Shown: one piece after another, positions 23,147 through 25,998 of the stretch
Position numbering within the stretch: the stretch's first letter is position 1
How the letters are laid out: each line of letters opens with the position of its first letter
From: a virus
Reading direction: 5' to 3' (one strand)
Length of the DNA: 25,998 nucleotides
Virus record (IMG/VR): IMGVR_UViG_3300022221_000024
Span: 1-25,998 of that record
Made by a program: the position numbers and the translations under genes
The notes under the pieces: model-generated
Databases searched by the model: none
What the model was told of the DNA's origin: nothing
The model's input: only the letters and a program-made list of their open reading frames with translations

Positions 23147-23802
23147 TTACCGTAACCTCGTAGAGCCTTCCATGACACAGGGAATAAATCACACATCTTA
23201 TCACTGATGTGAGAGGCTACCTCTCGTGTCTCAGCCTGTGTGTCAGGTGCTCCACGTAACTTACACATATCAGCAAAGGCATCCAAGCTACCTGACCAAT
23301 ACCACTCAGTCATCATGCTCTGTGGCAGTACCATACGTGCTTGCTCAGGGCAGACACCTTGACTCAGAAGTTCTTTATATAAATCCAAGCATGAACCTAT
23401 CTCTCTGAAGTCTGACCATACGTCTACACTGCCCTCACTACCCTGTTTCTTGTCAGGGCTACGTCCACGCCATACATCAGGTGCGTAAAACTCAGGCTTG
23501 TTATCCACATACCTACGACTAATCTCATTCCAACGTAGGAACTTATGCTTGACAAGTTGTCTTGCCACAAACACAGGTGCCTTGATGTGGAAGCTTGCAA
23601 AGCAATGCCCGAATGGGCTGATGTGATTGTGTTCAGCTAAGTAATTGATAAGCTTCCTGTCTTTAAGCTTCATGTGTTGCTTGAAGCTATAGGCATCTGA
23701 CTCTTCGTAATCCCAATCACTCTCTTTACCAAAGCTTACTCTTGCAGCGTTTACCACTGTCAAGTCATTACCCATACTGCCTTTGCACGTTACTTCAATC
23801 AT
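23143..23802 (-). CDS. thyX: Flavin-dependent thymidylate synthase ThyX
   Basis: A 219-aa enzyme that makes dTMP from dUMP with methylene-tetrahydrofolate, FAD and NADPH. The family motif RHR-x7-S is present as K85-H86-K87-x7-S95 in KHKFLRWNEISRRY, that is with Lys in place of both arginines. Other support: the HNHISPFGH segment (58-66), and the C-terminal VLPQSMMTEWYWSGSLDAF followed by LRGAPDTQAETRE, matching the substrate-binding end of the family. Length is normal. It lies downstream of a hairpin after the ssDNA-binding gene, has only a weak ribosome site, and overlaps the exonuclease gene by four bases. With RNR it covers the dTTP supply. Confidence 0.93.
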   Translation of the reverse strand: MIEVTCKGSMGNDLTVVNAARVSFGKESDWDYEESDAYSFKQHMKLKDRKLINYLAEHNHISPFGHCFASFHIKAPVFVARQLVKHKFLRWNEISRRYVDNKPEFYAPDVWRGRSPDKKQGSEGSVDVWSDFREIGSCLDLYKELLSQGVCPEQARMVLPQSMMTEWYWSGSLDAFADMCKLRGAPDTQAETREVASHISDKMCDLFPVSWKALRGYGK

Positions 23803-23817
23803 TTATAAAACCTATTT

Positions 23818-23845
23818 AAAAGGACAGGGCCATTGCAGCCCTGCC
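23818..23845 (-). terminator. Terminator-like hairpin after the SSB gene
   Basis: On the - strand a stem of six G-C-rich pairs plus two more beyond a single bulged base (23838-23845 with 23822-23830, loop 23831-23837) is followed by TTTTAAAT. It lies just after the stop of the ssDNA-binding protein and before thyX. It may terminate or partly attenuate the transcript, which would lower expression of the genes below it relative to SSB. Confidence 0.65.
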
Positions 23846-23861
23846 AAGTTGGAAAGGAACT

Positions 23862-24347
23862 CTATGCAGCTTCATCTTCTCGTTCAGGGATAGGCACATG
23901 CTCCAAGATCTTAACTGACACAAGGCTTGTACGTGCATACTCCTTACCGTCTCGTCCTTGGAAGGTTGAGATAAGGTTAGTTACCTTTGCGACTGAACCA
24001 TTGCCGATAGTACCTTGAATGTCTACATCCCAAGGCTGTCCATCTTGATCCACAACCTTAGGTGCACCACCTGCTTGGGTAATCTCTTTACCGTCACGGT
24101 TAGTTACCAAGTGTTTGCGTTCAAACTTTAGGACTAACTCACCATCCATCAGTCGCTTCTGATTAGGTTTCTTCTGTGACTTAGCAGCCTTGAGTTTCTC
24201 AAAGTCTTCCTTGCTCAAGATTTGATTGACGGTGTATGCACCTTGGCACTCTTCATATGCACCATCAAACCCAACCATGTCACGGTTGTCTTCAAAGATC
24301 TTAGCCCATTCGATTGGACCTGTGGTTACTACTTCTTTATAAGCCAA
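23862..24347 (-). CDS. ssDNA-binding protein, T7 gp2.5-like
   Basis: A 161-aa protein of the gp2.5 type. Patterns are FEDNRDMVGFDGAYEECQGA, YTVNQIL (about 18-44), a basic middle (KKPNQKRLMDGELVLKFERK), and GNGSVAKVTNLISTF (about 115-129) followed by RTSLVSVKILEHVPIPE. The acidic C-terminus (EREDEAA) is short but in keeping with the acidic tail that contacts polymerase and helicase. It would coat single-stranded DNA at the fork and help recombination. The start is a TTG with a perfect AAGGAG eight bases upstream; no ATG is nearby. It has a promoter-like gap before it and a hairpin after it, so it may be its own transcription unit with strong expression. Confidence 0.82.
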   Translation of the reverse strand: MAYKEVVTTGPIEWAKIFEDNRDMVGFDGAYEECQGAYTVNQILSKEDFEKLKAAKSQKKPNQKRLMDGELVLKFERKHLVTNRDGKEITQAGGAPKVVDQDGQPWDVDIQGTIGNGSVAKVTNLISTFQGRDGKEYARTSLVSVKILEHVPIPEREDEAA

Positions 24348-24355
24348 TGTATAAT

Positions 24356-24361
24356 CTCCTT
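24356..24361 (-). promoter_or_regulatory. Strong ribosome site fixing the TTG start of SSB
   Basis: AAGGAG on the - strand ends eight bases before the TTG at 24347. No ATG or GTG lies at a usable distance, so the TTG is the start. Confidence 0.75.
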
Positions 24362-24379
24362 CTGGCTGTTTGTAAATAC

Positions 24380-24408
24380 TACATAGTTTATTATAGATAG
24401 GTTGTCAA
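24380..24408 (-). promoter_or_regulatory. Putative sigma-70 promoter upstream of SSB
   Basis: In the 104-base gap between polymerase and SSB the - strand has a perfect -35 box TTGACA (24408-24403) and, 17 bases on, TATGTA (24385-24380), a poor -10 match (3 of 6). A perfect TATAAT is also present (24395-24390) but only seven bases from the TTGACA, too close to pair with it. The first eight bases, TTGACAAC, are the same as in the strong promoter at 4411. Confidence 0.4.
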
Positions 24409-24451
24409 GTGTAAAGATAAATTAAAAGACAAAAAACTATTGCGTATGCCA

Positions 24452-25480
24452 TTAATGAGTATCTCTCCAGTTCTTACCTATGTCAGTTGAACCTGCGAGA
24501 GGGCAGGTCATGTCAAAGTTTTTACCTGCATCGACAATCGACTGACGTTGGATCTCACCTAACAACTCAGCATCACTGTACTCACCACACACCTCTGTCT
24601 GCCATTCATCGTGAGGCCATGTCACCAACCTGAAATCAATCCACTGTCTCTTGGCACGGTGCACCCACTGCAATGCAGCATGTTTCATAATGGTTGACTC
24701 ACCGTTCTGTAACATGCCAGCTAGTGTCTTGTGTTCACTAGGAACCTTGACCCTGCGTCCATCTAAACCTGTGAACCAACCTCGACTAGCTATCTCAGGT
24801 ATACGTTTCTTCTTTAACTTAGCTAGACCCTGAATAGATTCCATAAAGTTATCCACTGCCTGTGCAGCTTCCTTTGAGTTTACCTTTAGGATCTCAGCTA
24901 TCTTAGCATTACCTGCACCTAAAAGGAAGGCATAGATGAATGTCTTCGCCATGTCTCTTGTGATGTGAGACATACCCAAAGCCTTACGGTTTAGGTTGTG
25001 TATGTCAGTCTCATCTTCCTTCTTACCTGACACAATAGCATGGACGTATTCTTCTGACCGCATGAGGTGAGCAAGTACCCGTAACTGAATACCCTCAGCA
25101 TCCGTGCCAACAAGATAAGATCCCTTGGGTACACACCACAGTGCACGAAACTGACCATCATACTTAGCCTTAACCTGTTCGACTGCTGTCTTAGCATCAC
25201 CATGAAACTCAGCAGGGATGTTAGCTTGATTAGGGTTACGGTGTGCCATACGTCCTGTCCATGCACCAATGTGCACAAAGCTACCATGAATACGCTTGTC
25301 ATCCTTAACGTGCCCTAGCCACTCCACCAGTGAGCTTCTGCGTCCTTCTAGTGTCAACCACTCAGCTAACCGTTTACCCCCTTCAGGGGCGTCCTCAGGG
25401 AGTGTGTTAAGGTTTGCCTCAGATAAGGTCCACCCGTACCTAGCAAACTTACTTCCACGATCTTGCTTGTTCTCTTTCAT
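24452..25480 (-). CDS. Family A DNA polymerase, C-terminal polymerase part
   Basis: 342 aa holding the palm and fingers of a T7-type DNA polymerase. Motif A is LVGTDAEGIQLRVLAHL (D127), motif B is RDMAKTFIYAFLLGAG (R175, K179, Y183) and motif C is WPHDEWQTEV (H290, D291, E292). WTLSEANL and HGSFVHIGAWTGRMAH precede them as in T7-like enzymes. At the site equal to E. coli Pol I Phe762 it has Tyr, as in T7; at the site equal to Tyr766 it has Leu187. The N-terminal part lies in a different frame (+1 step), overlapping by 32 bases. The ATG at 25480 has AAAAGGG about ten bases upstream, so separate translation is possible. It ends in a normal WRDTH terminus. Confidence 0.92.
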   Translation of the reverse strand: MKENKQDRGSKFARYGWTLSEANLNTLPEDAPEGGKRLAEWLTLEGRRSSLVEWLGHVKDDKRIHGSFVHIGAWTGRMAHRNPNQANIPAEFHGDAKTAVEQVKAKYDGQFRALWCVPKGSYLVGTDAEGIQLRVLAHLMRSEEYVHAIVSGKKEDETDIHNLNRKALGMSHITRDMAKTFIYAFLLGAGNAKIAEILKVNSKEAAQAVDNFMESIQGLAKLKKKRIPEIASRGWFTGLDGRRVKVPSEHKTLAGMLQNGESTIMKHAALQWVHRAKRQWIDFRLVTWPHDEWQTEVCGEYSDAELLGEIQRQSIVDAGKNFDMTCPLAGSTDIGKNWRDTH

Positions 25481-25997
25481 AAATGATATGCCCTTTTGTC
25501 TTATCGAATGGTTGCCATCCAGCTTCCCATAGTCTTTCTATTCTTTGTTTAGGTGATGATGGTTTAAACTCTATGTAATCATAGCATACCAGTTCGTTGG
25601 GGTACACTGACTTATCCAATGCGGTTGCAAAGTATTGTTGGTTGGCATTGACAACACTGGAGTAGAGGGTTCCATCAGCTTTCTTTCTATACTTGATACG
25701 ATTAACCTCGACAAGCTTAGGCGGGAAGTCTTTCTGAAAACCTTTCTCAAGTTCTTCCATGCGTACACAGATCTCACCTAGTAATTCTTCTGCCCTGTCC
25801 TCGTCGAAGTAGAAGCCATTGTCTGACATGTTCTCACATACAATCTGTATGTCATGCTCACACCGTAAGGCTTCTTCCCACTCAGGTGCGTGTATTATAT
25901 CCTTGAAATGATGGTATAGTTTAACTGTAACAACTACGTCCTGTATGCAGTACTCAATCATTTCATCAGTTAGTTTTGAGTAATCATTGAAGCCTAA
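25449..25997 (-). CDS. Family A DNA polymerase, N-terminal part (partial)
   Basis: Open to the right edge of the window, so the start is missing. The visible 182 codons begin LGFNDYSKLTDEMIEYCIQD, where MIEYCIQDVVVTVKLY is exonuclease motif III of the proofreading domain, and continue through the thumb (FKPSSPKQRIERLWEAGWQP, KTKGHIIYERE). It then meets a TAA stop, while the next base register continues directly with GSKFARYGWTLSEANL, the sequence expected to follow in one polypeptide. The gene is therefore either truly split between thumb and palm, joined by a frameshift, or affected by a one-base sequence error. Exonuclease motifs I and II lie outside the window. Confidence 0.88.
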   Translation of the reverse strand, partial: LGFNDYSKLTDEMIEYCIQDVVVTVKLYHHFKDIIHAPEWEEALRCEHDIQIVCENMSDNGFYFDEDRAEELLGEICVRMEELEKGFQKDFPPKLVEVNRIKYRKKADGTLYSSVVNANQQYFATALDKSVYPNELVCYDYIEFKPSSPKQRIERLWEAGWQPFDKTKGHIIYEREQARSWK

Positions 25998-25998
25998 C

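Noticed and set aside
24390-24395. Perfect TATAAT on the - strand as the -10 box of the SSB promoter
   Set aside because: It is only seven bases from the TTGACA, and no fair -35 box lies 16-18 bases upstream of it; kept only as a note to the weaker promoter call.
24405-24452. A 15-codon hydrophobic frame on the - strand starting in a TAATG overlap after the polymerase stop
   Set aside because: The nearest GGAG is about twelve bases away and the frame runs over the TTGACA box; a frame this short arises easily by chance.
1-25998. tRNA genes, CRISPR arrays, insertion sequences, integrase or attachment sites
   Set aside because: None was seen by eye on either strand; the genome is packed with genes and gaps are too short for most of these.

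Overview
The window is part of a lytic, T7-like (podovirus) phage genome, most likely one infecting a marine alphaproteobacterium of the Roseobacter/Rhodobacteraceae type. The signs are a T7-style gene set (endonuclease I, 5'-3' exonuclease, family A DNA polymerase, gp2.5-like ssDNA-binding protein, portal-scaffold-capsid-tail order), an adenosylcobalamin-dependent class II ribonucleotide reductase, a ThyX thymidylate synthase and a DUF1127 protein, a family typical of alphaproteobacteria. From general knowledge this resembles the 'cobavirus' roseophages (SIO1, P12053L, ICBM types). That placement is inference; no search was run. No integrase, repressor, tRNA, CRISPR or insertion sequence is visible. 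Nothing longer than about 105 bp is without a gene.

Left arm (1-18286, all + strand) is the late virion/lysis arm: the end of the terminase large subunit, portal, a 29-residue lysine-rich peptide, a small unknown, scaffold and major capsid protein. A hairpin terminator and a perfect TTGACA-N17-TATAAT promoter follow the capsid gene and restart transcription for a putative head decoration protein, a tail adaptor, a tail nozzle, a GNAT acetyltransferase and three internal/ejection proteins of 163, 1511 and 830 aa. The last of these ends in a GH24 lysozyme-like domain. Then come a lipoprotein with a C-terminal membrane segment (u-spanin-like), two small membrane proteins and three small, very basic proteins. 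Genes overlap or abut almost everywhere, mostly as TAATG, ATGA or TTGA junctions, which suggests translational coupling.

Right arm (18295-25998, all - strand) is the replication and nucleotide-metabolism arm. In transcription order it holds a family A DNA polymerase broken over two reading frames, a promoter-like gap, the ssDNA-binding protein, a terminator-like hairpin, ThyX, 5'-3' exonuclease, endonuclease I, a small unknown, a MazG-like pyrophosphohydrolase, DUF1127, class II RNR, a small unknown, a 21-residue membrane micropeptide, a PD-(D/E)XK-like protein, DUF3310 and a four-cysteine small protein. Exonuclease and endonuclease I would degrade and process DNA; RNR, ThyX and MazG-like would supply and clean the dNTP pool for the polymerase.

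The two arms converge on a compact bidirectional hairpin that contains one stop codon in its loop and abuts the other. The points most worth a second look are the split polymerase with an unusual O-helix residue, the phage DUF1127 gene, the 21-residue membrane peptide, the lysozyme domain lacking the usual Asp, the u-spanin-like lipoprotein and the cluster of basic proteins at the end of the late arm.
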